Source: Coliplasma sp045538555
Lineage (GTDB): Bacteria > Bacillota > Clostridia > Oscillospirales > CAG-382
Length of the DNA: 38,934 nt
Assembly: GCA_045538555.1 (NCBI GenBank)
Contig: JAZSRP010000020.1
Location: 1 to 38,934 of the forward strand
Direction: 5' to 3'
In this document: positions 25,488-34,180 of the stretch, in pieces
Layout: each line of letters starts with the position of its first letter
Numbering within the stretch: the stretch's first letter is position 1
The notes under the pieces: model-generated
Seen by the model: the letters and a program-made list of their open reading frames with translations, nothing else
Database searches by the model: none
What the model was told of the DNA's origin: nothing
Position numbers and translations under genes: made by a program

Positions 25488-26535
25488 TGAGCATTCCTTT
25501 AATTTCTGTCAAAAGAGCGGGGATAATCTCATCCTCACCCAGTTTTTTGATAATTTCGCCTTTTTTGAAAAGCATTCCGCACCTATCACCGCAGGCAACC
25601 CCCACGTGAGCATGCTTTGCCTCCCCGGGTCCATTGACCACACATCCCATAAGTGCAACATCAATACGCTTGGTTGTGCGGATGCCCGATGTTTCTCTTT
25701 CCAACTCTTCCACAAGGGAGATAAGGTTTGTCATGGTTCTGCCGCAGGTTGGGCAGGAAATGATGTTGATTCCTCCGCCGATACCGCAGGCAAACATAAT
25801 ATCTCTGGCGGCTGCAACCTCATTGACGGGATCATCCGTCAGGGAGACACGGAGCGTATCACCTATTCCGTCACAGAGCAGTGATCCTATACCCACAGCA
25901 GATTTTAAGGTTCCGCGGCGTACGTCTCCTGTCTCGGTAACACCGATATGTATGGGATAATCCGTCATTTCTGCCAAAAGCCGGTTTGCGGTGATCATTG
26001 TTTTTACATCAGAGCTTTTTACGGAAAGGACGATATCATAAAAATCAAATTTTTCAAGCATCCGTGCATTGTTGACCGCACTTTCTGCCAGTGCTTCTGC
26101 AGTTGGAGAGCCGTATTTTTGAAGCAGAGACGTCTCCAACGAGCCGCCGTTTATGCCGATGCGAATGGGTATCCCTTGCTTTTTACACGCAGTGGCAACC
26201 TTTTTTATATTCTCGTCGCTGCCGATATTTCCGGGATTTATGCGTATCTTTGAGATGCCTCTCTCTGCAGCCATCAGTGCAAGACGATGGTCAAAGTGAA
26301 TGTCCGCCACCAAAGGAAGAGAACAATTCTCAACAAAATACTGGATATTCTCTGCAGCAGAAACGTCATTTACGGTAAATCTGACAATATCACACCCTGC
26401 CGTCTCAAGAGCTTTTATCTGTCCGAGGGTTGCGTCTCGGTCGGAGGTTTTTGTGTTTGTCATTGATTGAACGGCAATGGGATTTCCGCTGCCGATAATA
26501 GTGTTTTTTATCTTTATCTCTCTTGATTTTCTCAT
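25477..26535 (-). CDS. ispG: 4-hydroxy-3-methylbut-2-enyl diphosphate synthase
   Basis: A 352-residue [4Fe-4S] enzyme of the MEP pathway that converts ME-cPP to HMBPP. The TIM-barrel part begins with the motif NPIAVQSMTNTKT. The cluster ligands Cys261 and Cys264 (CPTCGRT), Cys298 and Glu305 (GCVVNGPGE) are all present. Length is typical of the short bacterial form. It starts 2 bp after rseP with only a weak ribosome binding site, so coupling is likely, and it overlaps polC by 11 bp. The order dxr-rseP-ispG-polC is a conserved clostridial arrangement. Confidence 0.97.
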   Translation of the reverse strand: MRKSREIKIKNTIIGSGNPIAVQSMTNTKTSDRDATLGQIKALETAGCDIVRFTVNDVSAAENIQYFVENCSLPLVADIHFDHRLALMAAERGISKIRINPGNIGSDENIKKVATACKKQGIPIRIGINGGSLETSLLQKYGSPTAEALAESAVNNARMLEKFDFYDIVLSVKSSDVKTMITANRLLAEMTDYPIHIGVTETGDVRRGTLKSAVGIGSLLCDGIGDTLRVSLTDDPVNEVAAARDIMFACGIGGGINIISCPTCGRTMTNLISLVEELERETSGIRTTKRIDVALMGCVVNGPGEAKHAHVGVACGDRCGMLFKKGEIIKKLGEDEIIPALLTEIKGMLNDQ

Positions 26536-26537
26536 AA

Positions 26538-27602
26538 TTATTTAAACAATCCCAAAACATCTTTGAATGCCACTGCAGCCATCAGCATCAGCAGCAATAT
26601 CATAAAAAATGCACTTATGGTGTTCTCCACCTTGGGGTTCATGGGCTTTCCTCTGACAGCCTCGATGATATAAAACAAAAATCTTCCGCCGTCAAGCACG
26701 GGAATGGGCAAAAGGTTGCAGACACCCAAAGAAACCGAAATAAACACAACAAGCGTGGCGATATTTTGAACCGCCTCAACAAAGCTGCCGCTTTGCTCAA
26801 GAGTGTTTCCGATCTCACCGCCTACGGCAATGGGGCCTCCCACTGCATCCGTTCCGTATCTGCCCGAAAAGGTGTCAATAAGTGAATCAACGGTCATATA
26901 CACAGTGGATACGGATTGCCAAAAGGATTCGTAGATAACATTGCCAAAGTTTTTCTCTTTTTCTTTGACATAAAAATCCATGTCTCCAAAATTTACGCTT
27001 CCGTCATGGGATATACCAAACCGCACACCCCTCAGCTCAACCTCTTTTCCGTTGCGGACAACCACCATATCCACCGGCTCAAGTCCGTCAGAAAGTATCT
27101 TGTACGACAGATCGGGAAAACAGCGTATGCGTTTTCCGTTTATCTCAACGATCTCGTCGCCCACCATCAGCCCCGATTGACTGCTGGTGCTTTGATCAAA
27201 AAATCTTGCAACCGTTGTGGAACCGATAACGTTCCCTGTAGAAACCAGCACCAGCATCACCAAAAACGCCAATGCAATATTCATAAAAGGCCCTGCAAGC
27301 ACAATAAGCATTCTCTGCCAGACAGGTTTTGTGTTTAGAGGAATCTTGTATTTATGTTCCTCCGGGATCTCCTCGTCATACTCACCTACCATATTGACAA
27401 AGCCGCCAATGGGAATGGCTCTGATAGAAAAATCGTTGTATCTGCCCTTCCATTTTTTGAGAGTCGGTCCCATGCCGATGGCAAACTCGATCACCCCTAC
27501 CCCGCATTTTCTTGCTACAAGGTAATGACCGAATTCGTGTACGAATATGAGGATTCCGAATACAAACACCGTAATCAGTATTGTTATAAATGCAGAAAGC
27601 AT
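26538..27602 (-). CDS. rseP: Site-2 intramembrane zinc metalloprotease RseP
   Basis: A 354-residue membrane protease of the S2P family (RseP/RasP) that cleaves transmembrane segments, for example of anti-sigma factors and signal-peptide remnants. Zinc motif HEFGH (22-26) lies in the first membrane segment, a PDZ domain lies around 125-195 (SGLMVGDEIVEINGKRI), and the second active-site motif NLLPIPVLDGG (296-306) provides the Asp ligand. A further membrane segment closes the protein. GGAG 7 bases before the ATG supports the start, 13 bp after dxr. Confidence 0.95.
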   Translation of the reverse strand: MLSAFITILITVFVFGILIFVHEFGHYLVARKCGVGVIEFAIGMGPTLKKWKGRYNDFSIRAIPIGGFVNMVGEYDEEIPEEHKYKIPLNTKPVWQRMLIVLAGPFMNIALAFLVMLVLVSTGNVIGSTTVARFFDQSTSSQSGLMVGDEIVEINGKRIRCFPDLSYKILSDGLEPVDMVVVRNGKEVELRGVRFGISHDGSVNFGDMDFYVKEKEKNFGNVIYESFWQSVSTVYMTVDSLIDTFSGRYGTDAVGGPIAVGGEIGNTLEQSGSFVEAVQNIATLVVFISVSLGVCNLLPIPVLDGGRFLFYIIEAVRGKPMNPKVENTISAFFMILLLMLMAAVAFKDVLGLFK

Positions 27603-27615
27603 GGGTTCACTCCGT

Positions 27616-28749
27616 TCAGATTGCTTTGTTCACGTATTCACGCGCAGCTTTGTCGGTGGCAATGATATCATCCAGGGTTGGATTCTGTATAAAATATGCG
27701 TTTTCAGTAGCGTTGATTACTACCGAGAACATCTGCAAAAATGAAATTTTTCCTGCCAAAAACAGAGCAACCGCTTCCTCGTTGGCGCCGTTCATAGCGG
27801 CAGGAATATTGCCCGATCTGGAAATGGCTTTTTTTGCAAGCCCTAAAAGCGGAAACGTGTCCTCATCCGGTCGCAAAAAAGTGAGAGATGAATCAAACAG
27901 CGACAGTTCGGATGCAGGTGACGGAAAACGCTCACCCAGAGTCACCGCATACTGAATGCAGAGCCGCATATCGGGCGTCCCCATCTGTGCGATCACCGCA
28001 TTGTCGGCAAATTCCACCATGGAATGTATGATGCTTTGAGGATGAATCACTACCTCCACTTTTTGGGGTTCTACATCAAAAAGGTGAACCGCCTCAATCA
28101 GCTCAAGCCCTTTGTTCATCAAGCTTGCAGAGTCAACGGAGATTTTTTTGCCCATGTTCCAGCGGGGGTGTCTCACGGCCATTTCGGGCGTCACCGTCTG
28201 CAAAAATCCTCTGTCTTTTCCTAAAAATGGGCCGCCTGATCCGGTAAGAAGAATCTTTTTGGGTTCCTTTCCGCAACGCAGGCATTGGTATATAGCGGAG
28301 TGCTCACTGTCAACGGGCAAAAGCTCCGCTCCATGCTTTTTTACTGTTTCGGTAACGAGCGTACCGCCTGCCACCAGGGTTTCTTTATTGGCAAACGCTA
28401 TTTTTTTTCCTGCTCGTGCCGCCTCCAGAGTGGGAAGCAGTCCTTTTATGCCTGTAACAGCGTTGACGATGACCGGTGACTCATCATTGTATGCAATCTC
28501 ATTGAGTCCCTCATCACCGCAAAGAACCTTTGTGCCGCTTCCTGCCAATTGTGATTTGAGATAGGCATAACCTTTTTCGCCCACCGAAACGGTTTTTGGT
28601 TGAAATTCCAGACACTGCTTCAAAAGCAGATCAACATTTGTACCTGCGGCAAGAGCAGTTATACCAATGCCCAAATTTCGTGCAACATCAAGGGTCTGTG
28701 TACCTATTGAACCGGTGGAACCGATGACTGAAATTGTGTTTTTGTTCAT
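27616..28749 (-). CDS. dxr: 1-deoxy-D-xylulose 5-phosphate reductoisomerase
   Basis: A 377-residue enzyme that makes MEP from DXP with NADPH, the first committed step of the MEP pathway. Motifs: NADPH loop GSTGSIGTQTLD (10-21), ANKETLVAGG, the metal/substrate region VDSEHSAIYQCL, the flexible loop PRWNMGKKISVDSASLMNKGLE, and HPQSIIHSMVEF. The start at 28749 has TTGGAG 6 bases ahead; a longer in-frame start would overlap cdsA. The rseP gene follows at 13 bp. Other genes of the same pathway in this unit are ispG and ispE. Confidence 0.97.
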   Translation of the reverse strand: MNKNTISVIGSTGSIGTQTLDVARNLGIGITALAAGTNVDLLLKQCLEFQPKTVSVGEKGYAYLKSQLAGSGTKVLCGDEGLNEIAYNDESPVIVNAVTGIKGLLPTLEAARAGKKIAFANKETLVAGGTLVTETVKKHGAELLPVDSEHSAIYQCLRCGKEPKKILLTGSGGPFLGKDRGFLQTVTPEMAVRHPRWNMGKKISVDSASLMNKGLELIEAVHLFDVEPQKVEVVIHPQSIIHSMVEFADNAVIAQMGTPDMRLCIQYAVTLGERFPSPASELSLFDSSLTFLRPDEDTFPLLGLAKKAISRSGNIPAAMNGANEEAVALFLAGKISFLQMFSVVINATENAYFIQNPTLDDIIATDKAAREYVNKAI

Positions 28750-28769
28750 ATCAAGCTCCAAAAAGCGGG

Positions 28770-29573
28770 TCAAGCCACACCGCAGATGCCAAAAATCAAG
28801 TATGCGATAACAGACACGGGAATAATGCTGTCAAACCTATCAAGTATTCCGCCGTGACCCGGGAAAAGACGTCCGTAGTCCTTGACACCGAATCTGCGTT
28901 TAATAACAGAAGCAGCAAGATCACCCAGCTGGCTTGCCACAGACAACGGAAGCGCAATCAAACCAAGCAGCGGACGGTCAAGCATCACCCACATGGTTCC
29001 CACTCCCAATAGTGTACCGCAAATTGTACCCGATACTGCACCTGCGACGGTTTTTTTGGGAGATATCTCCGGACAGAGCTTGCGTTTTCCAAATGCCATT
29101 CCGCCAAAATACGCAAAAGTGTCCGTTCCCCACGAAACAAAGAGAACAAGTGCGATTCCCGCCAATCCGTCAAAGACGGTATAAAGTGAAGATACCGAAT
29201 AGAACCCTGCTGTTATATAAAACAAAACCGAATATGTCATCATCAGGCGCTCCGGATCAGTTTTCCCATGTGCCAACACCGTGATAAACATAAAATAAAC
29301 AAGTGCTGCAGATGCGATCGCCATTGGTGTGACAACTGACAGGCAGGAGCAATACATTGGCGCAAGAGGCAGCAAAACCGTGGCAACACAAAGCACCACG
29401 GAAGGAATTGAGACATATAGATTCCTACGTACCCCGCAGCAGCCCAGCATTTCAAATGCACCAAAACCGCATATCAATGCAAAAACAGCTGTGATCCCTG
29501 TCTGTCCGCTAAATATCAACACCGGCAAAAAAAGCGCAAGTGCAAGCACGGCTGTGATTATTCTTGTAAGCAT
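28770..29573 (-). CDS. cdsA: Phosphatidate cytidylyltransferase (CDP-diglyceride synthase)
   Basis: A 267-residue integral membrane enzyme that forms CDP-diacylglycerol from phosphatidate and CTP for phospholipid synthesis. Seven or so hydrophobic segments run through the protein. The family signature near the C-terminus reads SVIKRRFGVKDYGRLFPGHG followed by GILDRFDS, with all key residues. The ATG follows GGGAGG at 6 bases, 3 bp after uppS. Order uppS-cdsA-dxr is standard in Firmicutes. Confidence 0.95.
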   Translation of the reverse strand: MLTRIITAVLALALFLPVLIFSGQTGITAVFALICGFGAFEMLGCCGVRRNLYVSIPSVVLCVATVLLPLAPMYCSCLSVVTPMAIASAALVYFMFITVLAHGKTDPERLMMTYSVLFYITAGFYSVSSLYTVFDGLAGIALVLFVSWGTDTFAYFGGMAFGKRKLCPEISPKKTVAGAVSGTICGTLLGVGTMWVMLDRPLLGLIALPLSVASQLGDLAASVIKRRFGVKDYGRLFPGHGGILDRFDSIIPVSVIAYLIFGICGVA

Positions 29574-29576
29574 TTT

Positions 29577-30266
29577 TTACCTCCCGTAACGGCGCTCTCT
29601 TGAGGAATACGCCTCGATCGCCTTGTTGAGTTCTTCCTTGTCAAAATCAGGCCACAATACGTCAGTGAAATAATACTCGGCGTATGCAGACTGCCAGAGA
29701 AGAAAGTTTGAGATGCGGTATTCGCCGCTGGTGCGTATGACAAGGTCGGGATCAGGAATACCGGAGGTGTACAGGTTGGCAGAAATATCCTCTGCCGAAA
29801 TCTCCTGTTTTCCCTGTTTTATGAGTTGGTTGAATGCATGAACCAGCTCCTGTCTGCCTCCGTACGAAAGGCAGACAGAGAGCACCATGCCGGTATTGGA
29901 AGAAAGGCGTTCCTCGGCACCCAACAGAGCATGGGCGTATTTGTCCTCAAACATGGACATATCACCCGTGAGGTGAAGGCGGATATTTTTTCGCATCATC
30001 TCGGGCTCATATTTTGTGATACCTTTGCTCATCAGCTCCATCAGAGCACTCACCTCTGACTGCTCACGGTTCCAGTTCTCGCACGAAAAGGCATACACAG
30101 TGAGATACTCAATGCCCATATCGCTGCAAGTATCAACGGTATTGACAAAGGTATCAAGTCCTACCTTGTGGCCCGCTGTACGGGGCAAAAAACGTTTTTT
30201 TGCCCAACGGCCGTTTCCGTCCATGATGATTGCAATATGTTTTGGAAGCTTTGTCTGTGACGCCAT
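29577..30266 (-). CDS. uppS: Undecaprenyl diphosphate synthase (cis-prenyltransferase)
   Basis: A 229-residue cis-prenyltransferase that extends farnesyl diphosphate with eight isopentenyl units to make the C55 carrier for peptidoglycan and other envelope polymers. Seen: IMDGNGRWAKKR with the catalytic Asp16, YAFSCENWNR, SYGGRQELV and the C-terminal DLVIRTSGEYRISNFLLWQS. GGAGG 7 bases before the ATG fixes the start. It uses the products of the dxr, ispG and ispE genes encoded in the same unit. Confidence 0.96.
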   Translation of the reverse strand: MASQTKLPKHIAIIMDGNGRWAKKRFLPRTAGHKVGLDTFVNTVDTCSDMGIEYLTVYAFSCENWNREQSEVSALMELMSKGITKYEPEMMRKNIRLHLTGDMSMFEDKYAHALLGAEERLSSNTGMVLSVCLSYGGRQELVHAFNQLIKQGKQEISAEDISANLYTSGIPDPDLVIRTSGEYRISNFLLWQSAYAEYYFTDVLWPDFDKEELNKAIEAYSSRERRYGR

Positions 30267-30299
30267 AATTCCTCCGCAAACGTTTGTGTGTTATATACG

Positions 30300-30854
30300 T
30301 CAGATCTCCATGATCTCTTTATCTTTTTTGGCAACAGCGGCATCAACCTCTTTGATATATCTGTCCGTGAGGTCCTGAATATCCTTTTCTGCCTGCTTGA
30401 GATCATCCTCGGTCAGCTCACTGTTTTTCTTGGCGGTTTTGGCAGCGTCAACCGCCTCACGTCTGATATTTCTGATAGCAACCTTGGACTCCTCGCCCAT
30501 CCTTGCGGTCTTTTTTGTGAGTTCTTTTCTTCTCTCCTCTGTAAGTGAGGGGAATACAAGGCGGATCGCTTTGCCGTCGTTCTGAGGTGTGATGCCAACA
30601 TCGGAGGCAAGAATTGCTTTTTCGATCTCCTTGAGCATACTTGTTTCCCAAGGAGTTATAAGAAGAGTGCGGGCATCGGTGGTCTTGATGGTGGCAACGC
30701 CGTCAAGTCCTGTGGGTGTGCCGTAATAAGACACGGTGATCTTGTCAAGAACCTTTGAGCTGGCTCTGCCCACTCTGATAGTTCCAAAATCGTCAACAAG
30801 AACGGAAATGGTTTTTTTCATTTTTTCTTCAAAGGGTTTTTTGTCAAAGTTCAT
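30300..30854 (-). CDS. frr: Ribosome recycling factor
   Basis: A 184-residue RRF that, with EF-G, splits the post-termination ribosome. It shows the three-helix bundle and the conserved regions VGRASSKVLDKITVSYYG and ITPWETSMLKEIEKAI, with RLVFPSLTEERRKELTK and the C-terminal helix ending KDKEIMEI. Length equals the family norm of about 185. It has GGAGG 6-7 bases before the ATG and lies 38 bp after pyrH. Confidence 0.97.
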   Translation of the reverse strand: MNFDKKPFEEKMKKTISVLVDDFGTIRVGRASSKVLDKITVSYYGTPTGLDGVATIKTTDARTLLITPWETSMLKEIEKAILASDVGITPQNDGKAIRLVFPSLTEERRKELTKKTARMGEESKVAIRNIRREAVDAAKTAKKNSELTEDDLKQAEKDIQDLTDRYIKEVDAAVAKKDKEIMEI

Positions 30855-30892
30855 GATATTCCTCCAAAATTGCGTTTATGTTCTTTATTTTT

Positions 30893-31606
30893 TCAGTTGT
30901 GAAGTATGGTGCCAACGTTTTGTCCCTCGGCAGCACGAATGATATTGTCAGGATCGGAAAGCGCAAATAGAATTGTCTCTATGTTGTTTTCCCTTCCGAT
31001 AGCAGAAGCGCTGACGTCAATGGCCTTGAGATCTCGTGCAAGAGCATCTGCATAAGTAAGCTCATCAAATTTCTTTGCGTCGGGGTATTTTGCGGGATCC
31101 TTGTCATACACACCGTCCACGTTCTTGGCAGAAAGAACGGCGTCGCATTTCAGCTCGGCGGCACGAAGCATCATACCCGTATCCGTTGAGAAGAAAGGAT
31201 AACCCACACCACAGGCAAGAATCACCGCCTCGCCTTTTTCCAGATACTCGATGGCCTTGTACTGAGAATAGGGCTCACACACCTGAGAGATGGGAAATGC
31301 GCTCATGACTCTGGTGGTGACACCTGCATTGATGAGATAATCCTGCAAGGCAAGGGAATTGATTACCGTTGCAAGCATACCCATATGATCGCCTCTGACA
31401 CGGTCGATGGAAAGGCCGCCCTGTCTGGCACCGCGCCAGATATTGCCTGCGCCCACAACAAGGGACACCTGAATGCCCATTTCGGTAAGTTTTTTTACTT
31501 TTGTGCCTATCAGTGTGAGAAAATCACCGTCAAATATCTTTCCGTCCTTTGACGCAAGTGCCTCACCGCTGAGTTTGAGCAAAATTCTTTTGTATTTTGC
31601 AGCCAT
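30893..31606 (-). CDS. pyrH: UMP kinase
   Basis: A 237-residue amino-acid-kinase-family UMP kinase that converts UMP to UDP; the bacterial hexamer is controlled by GTP and UTP. Motifs: RILLKLSGEAL (7-17), VVGAGNIWRG, the nucleotide-binding DGVYDKDP, and DVSASAIGRENN near the end. The frame extends 19 codons upstream, but ATG 31606 has AGAGGTG 6 bases ahead. It is the first gene behind the promoter at 31677-31705. In many Firmicutes rpsB and tsf precede pyrH; here they do not. Confidence 0.96.
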   Translation of the reverse strand: MAAKYKRILLKLSGEALASKDGKIFDGDFLTLIGTKVKKLTEMGIQVSLVVGAGNIWRGARQGGLSIDRVRGDHMGMLATVINSLALQDYLINAGVTTRVMSAFPISQVCEPYSQYKAIEYLEKGEAVILACGVGYPFFSTDTGMMLRAAELKCDAVLSAKNVDGVYDKDPAKYPDAKKFDELTYADALARDLKAIDVSASAIGRENNIETILFALSDPDNIIRAAEGQNVGTILHN

Positions 31607-31676
31607 AATTTCACCTCTTTGGTTTTTTGTTTTGGCTTTTTTTGAGTGTTTTTCTACAAACACATTAAATCAATAT

Positions 31677-31705
31677 ATTATACCAAACCATACATCAAAT
31701 TTCAA
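31677..31705 (-). promoter_or_regulatory. Sigma-A promoter heading the pyrH...addA operon
   Basis: Minus-strand TTGAAA (31705-31700), 17 bp, TATAAT (31682-31677), giving a leader of about 64 nt. The leader holds a small hairpin GTGTTT/AAACAC (31663-31646). No terminator separates it from the DUF2344 gene upstream, so read-through from the uvrBA operon is possible. Confidence 0.8.
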
Positions 31706-31718
31706 CACATTTTTATGC

Positions 31719-32324
31719 TCAAAAGTTAATGCTTTCACGCACGGTCCGCAAAACAGTCAGCTTTTCACCGAAATATGCAGCAATATAAGACGGATTGAGA
31801 TAGTTTTGCTCCTGTGCGGGGAGCTCTGCGCGACAGATCAGGATCCCATCGGATTTTGAAACCGAAAGAAGCTTGATCATCGGTGCTATATCTACCTCCG
31901 CCTCTTTTGTTTTTGAGCGTTTGATGACCCGCATCTCCCCCGCAAAGGCGGAGGAAAATTCCTCCTCGGTCATATCAGTCGTGCATTCCAGACGGTATAT
32001 TGCAGACCGTATTTTTGCTTTTTGTGTCAGCAGCTCAGCTTTTTTGAATACCATTCCGGGAAAAGAGCAAGCATTGAGTTTTTTGCATATTTCGTTTACA
32101 TCCCTATCCTCGGTGAGGCGAATGGTCATCAGCTCGTTCTCGCCCTCTTGATAAATCGAAAGCGGAAGTCCAAAGCTCAGCCGGGGATGTGGATTGAAGC
32201 CCTCGGAAAATGCCACGGGGAGCTGTGACCTTATCAAAAGCCGTGCCATCGCACGTTGAAGATCAAGATGGGATATGTACTTGAGCCCGCCCGTTTTTGA
32301 AAAGGTGATCCTGTAATCAGCCAT
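31719..32324 (-). CDS. DUF2344 / TIGR03936-type radical-SAM-associated protein
   Basis: A 201-residue protein of the DUF2344 family, in which the conserved start YRITFSKTGGLKYISHLDLQ and the segment AFSEGFNPHPRLSFGLPL are recognisable. In clostridia it is found beside, or fused to, a B12-binding-domain radical SAM protein, as here, where its ATG overlaps the stop of that gene by one base (TGATG). The pair may modify a tRNA or other RNA or protein, but the reaction is not known to me. A TTG one codon earlier is an alternative start. It closes the uvrB-uvrA operon, and no terminator follows. Confidence 0.85.
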   Translation of the reverse strand: MADYRITFSKTGGLKYISHLDLQRAMARLLIRSQLPVAFSEGFNPHPRLSFGLPLSIYQEGENELMTIRLTEDRDVNEICKKLNACSFPGMVFKKAELLTQKAKIRSAIYRLECTTDMTEEEFSSAFAGEMRVIKRSKTKEAEVDIAPMIKLLSVSKSDGILICRAELPAQEQNYLNPSYIAAYFGEKLTVLRTVRESINF

Positions 32325-34180
32325 CAATCGTTACCTCCCCTTTCGTTGCAGACGCATCTGTCCTTGCAAAGAGATGCGGCTCCGCAATTTGAGCATTTTG
32401 TGCGGCAATCAGGTGTCGTCTCCTCCGCAACTGCTTTGTCATACTCAGAAAGCATGAATTTTTTTGTCACGCCGATATCAATAAAATCCCATGGGAGAAG
32501 CTCATTCTTTCCAAACCTTCTGTTGGCGTAAAACGAAGGGTCTATGCCGACGGATTCAAACACTGACAGCCAGTTTTCGTAGCTAAAAAACTCATCCCAG
32601 CCGTCAAGCATCATTCCTTTTTCACATGCGGCAACAAGGGATTTTGACAATCTTCGATCCCCGCGTGCAAATACCGCCTCAATGCGTGACACCTTTGCAT
32701 CGTGGTATTTGTATGCGATCTTTCGGGTTTTTATCTCGTCTTTCAAGAGCTGCTGTTTCCGTTCCAGCTCCTCCAAAGAGTCCTGCGGTTCCCACTGAAA
32801 GGGCGTGAAGGGCTTTGGCACAAAGCAGGAAACGCTGACCGTTACCGTCACGCCTTTTCCCGGACGTTTTTTTGTATAATACAGATCAACTATCCTCTGT
32901 GCCAAACCGCCGATACCACGGACATCTTCATCCGTCTCGGTGGGAAGTCCGTTCATAAAATACAGTTTGAGCGAATTTCTGCCGCCATCAAAAGCACGGG
33001 AGCAGGCAAGCATTATCTCATCCTCGCGAATATTTTTGTTGATAACGTCACGTAGCCGCTGAGTACCCGCCTCGGGAGCAAAGGTGAGTCCGCTTTTGCG
33101 TACGGACGAAACCTTTTTCAACAGTTCCTCATAAAAATTGTCGATTCGCATTGAAGGTAGTGAAAGGTTGACCATCGCCTTGTCCGTCCAAGGAAGAAGC
33201 TTGTCTATCAGCTGCGGCAATCGCGGATAATCGCTGATAGAAAGCGAAGTAAGGGCGATCTCGGAATACCCGCTGTTGTTAACAGATTCACGCGCATCAG
33301 CATCCAACGTTTCGGGGGACTTGTCACGATACGGACGGTACACCATTCCTGCCTGACAGAATCTGCATCCTCTGATACATCCCCGAAACACTTCAAGCAT
33401 CACACGGTCGTGCACCGTCTCAAGAAACGGAACAGCGCAGCTACGTGGAAAATGTACCGTGTCAAGGTTGGAAATGATGCGTTTTTTGATTCTTTTGGGA
33501 ACCCCTTCTTTTTTTGGCTCAAAGCTTTTCAGGGTGCCGTCTTTATTGTACTCAACCTCATAAAGGGAGGGAACATAAAACCCATCAAGCTGTGAAGCAC
33601 GGAAAAGAATTTCCTGCCTTGTCAGCCCCTGCTTTTTGCAGTCACGAATCAATTCAAAAAGCTCAGTCAACGCCTCCTCGCCCTCTCCGATAGAAAATAT
33701 ATCCACAAAATCAGCCACCGGCTCAGGATTGTAAGAGCAGGGACCGCCTGCAAGAACGATGGGATCGGATTCTCCCCTTTCCTCTGTCAAGAGTGGTATT
33801 TTTGACAACTTCAGCATCGCAACCATGTTTGTGTAGCACAGCTCGTACTGAAGTGTAAACGCCACTGCATCAAAATCGCACAAAGGATCTCCGCTCTCCA
33901 AAGCAAAAAGCGGGAGATCGTATTTTTTCAGCTGCTCCTGCATATCCACCCACGGCATATAGCTTCTCTCACAGGAAACAAAGCCCGTATTGTTAAGAGC
34001 GCTCTGCAGGATCTTCATACCCAGATTGGACATTCCGATCTCGTAGGTATCCGGAAAGCAAAAGCACACACGCAGGTCACAGAACTTGGGATCGGGAATA
34101 TCGGAAGAAAATTCGTTTCCGATATATCGTCCCGGTTTTTCAACGTTTTTCAGAAGATGAGAATATTTTTCGTTCGTCAT
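32324..34180 (-). CDS. TIGR03960-type B12-binding-domain radical SAM protein
   Basis: A 618-residue radical SAM protein. Residues about 35-200 form a cobalamin-binding-like Rossmann domain (CFCFPDTYEIGMSNLGMKIL, VLAGGPCSYNPEPVADF). The radical SAM core has the cluster motif CIRGCRFC (Cys268, Cys272, Cys275), a variant of CxxxCxxC, followed by the TIM-barrel. A small C-terminal domain ends in six cysteines (about 590-611: CRTKCSNC ... CKDRCVC), probably another metal site. The start overlaps the uvrA stop as ATGA and the end touches DUF2344. Function is unknown; RNA or protein modification is the usual guess for the family. Confidence 0.88.
   Translation of the reverse strand: MTNEKYSHLLKNVEKPGRYIGNEFSSDIPDPKFCDLRVCFCFPDTYEIGMSNLGMKILQSALNNTGFVSCERSYMPWVDMQEQLKKYDLPLFALESGDPLCDFDAVAFTLQYELCYTNMVAMLKLSKIPLLTEERGESDPIVLAGGPCSYNPEPVADFVDIFSIGEGEEALTELFELIRDCKKQGLTRQEILFRASQLDGFYVPSLYEVEYNKDGTLKSFEPKKEGVPKRIKKRIISNLDTVHFPRSCAVPFLETVHDRVMLEVFRGCIRGCRFCQAGMVYRPYRDKSPETLDADARESVNNSGYSEIALTSLSISDYPRLPQLIDKLLPWTDKAMVNLSLPSMRIDNFYEELLKKVSSVRKSGLTFAPEAGTQRLRDVINKNIREDEIMLACSRAFDGGRNSLKLYFMNGLPTETDEDVRGIGGLAQRIVDLYYTKKRPGKGVTVTVSVSCFVPKPFTPFQWEPQDSLEELERKQQLLKDEIKTRKIAYKYHDAKVSRIEAVFARGDRRLSKSLVAACEKGMMLDGWDEFFSYENWLSVFESVGIDPSFYANRRFGKNELLPWDFIDIGVTKKFMLSEYDKAVAEETTPDCRTKCSNCGAASLCKDRCVCNERGGND

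Noticed and set aside
31646..31663. The hairpin in the pyrH leader as a terminator or riboswitch
   Set aside because: Six base pairs followed by A-rich rather than U-rich RNA, too small for a known riboswitch.
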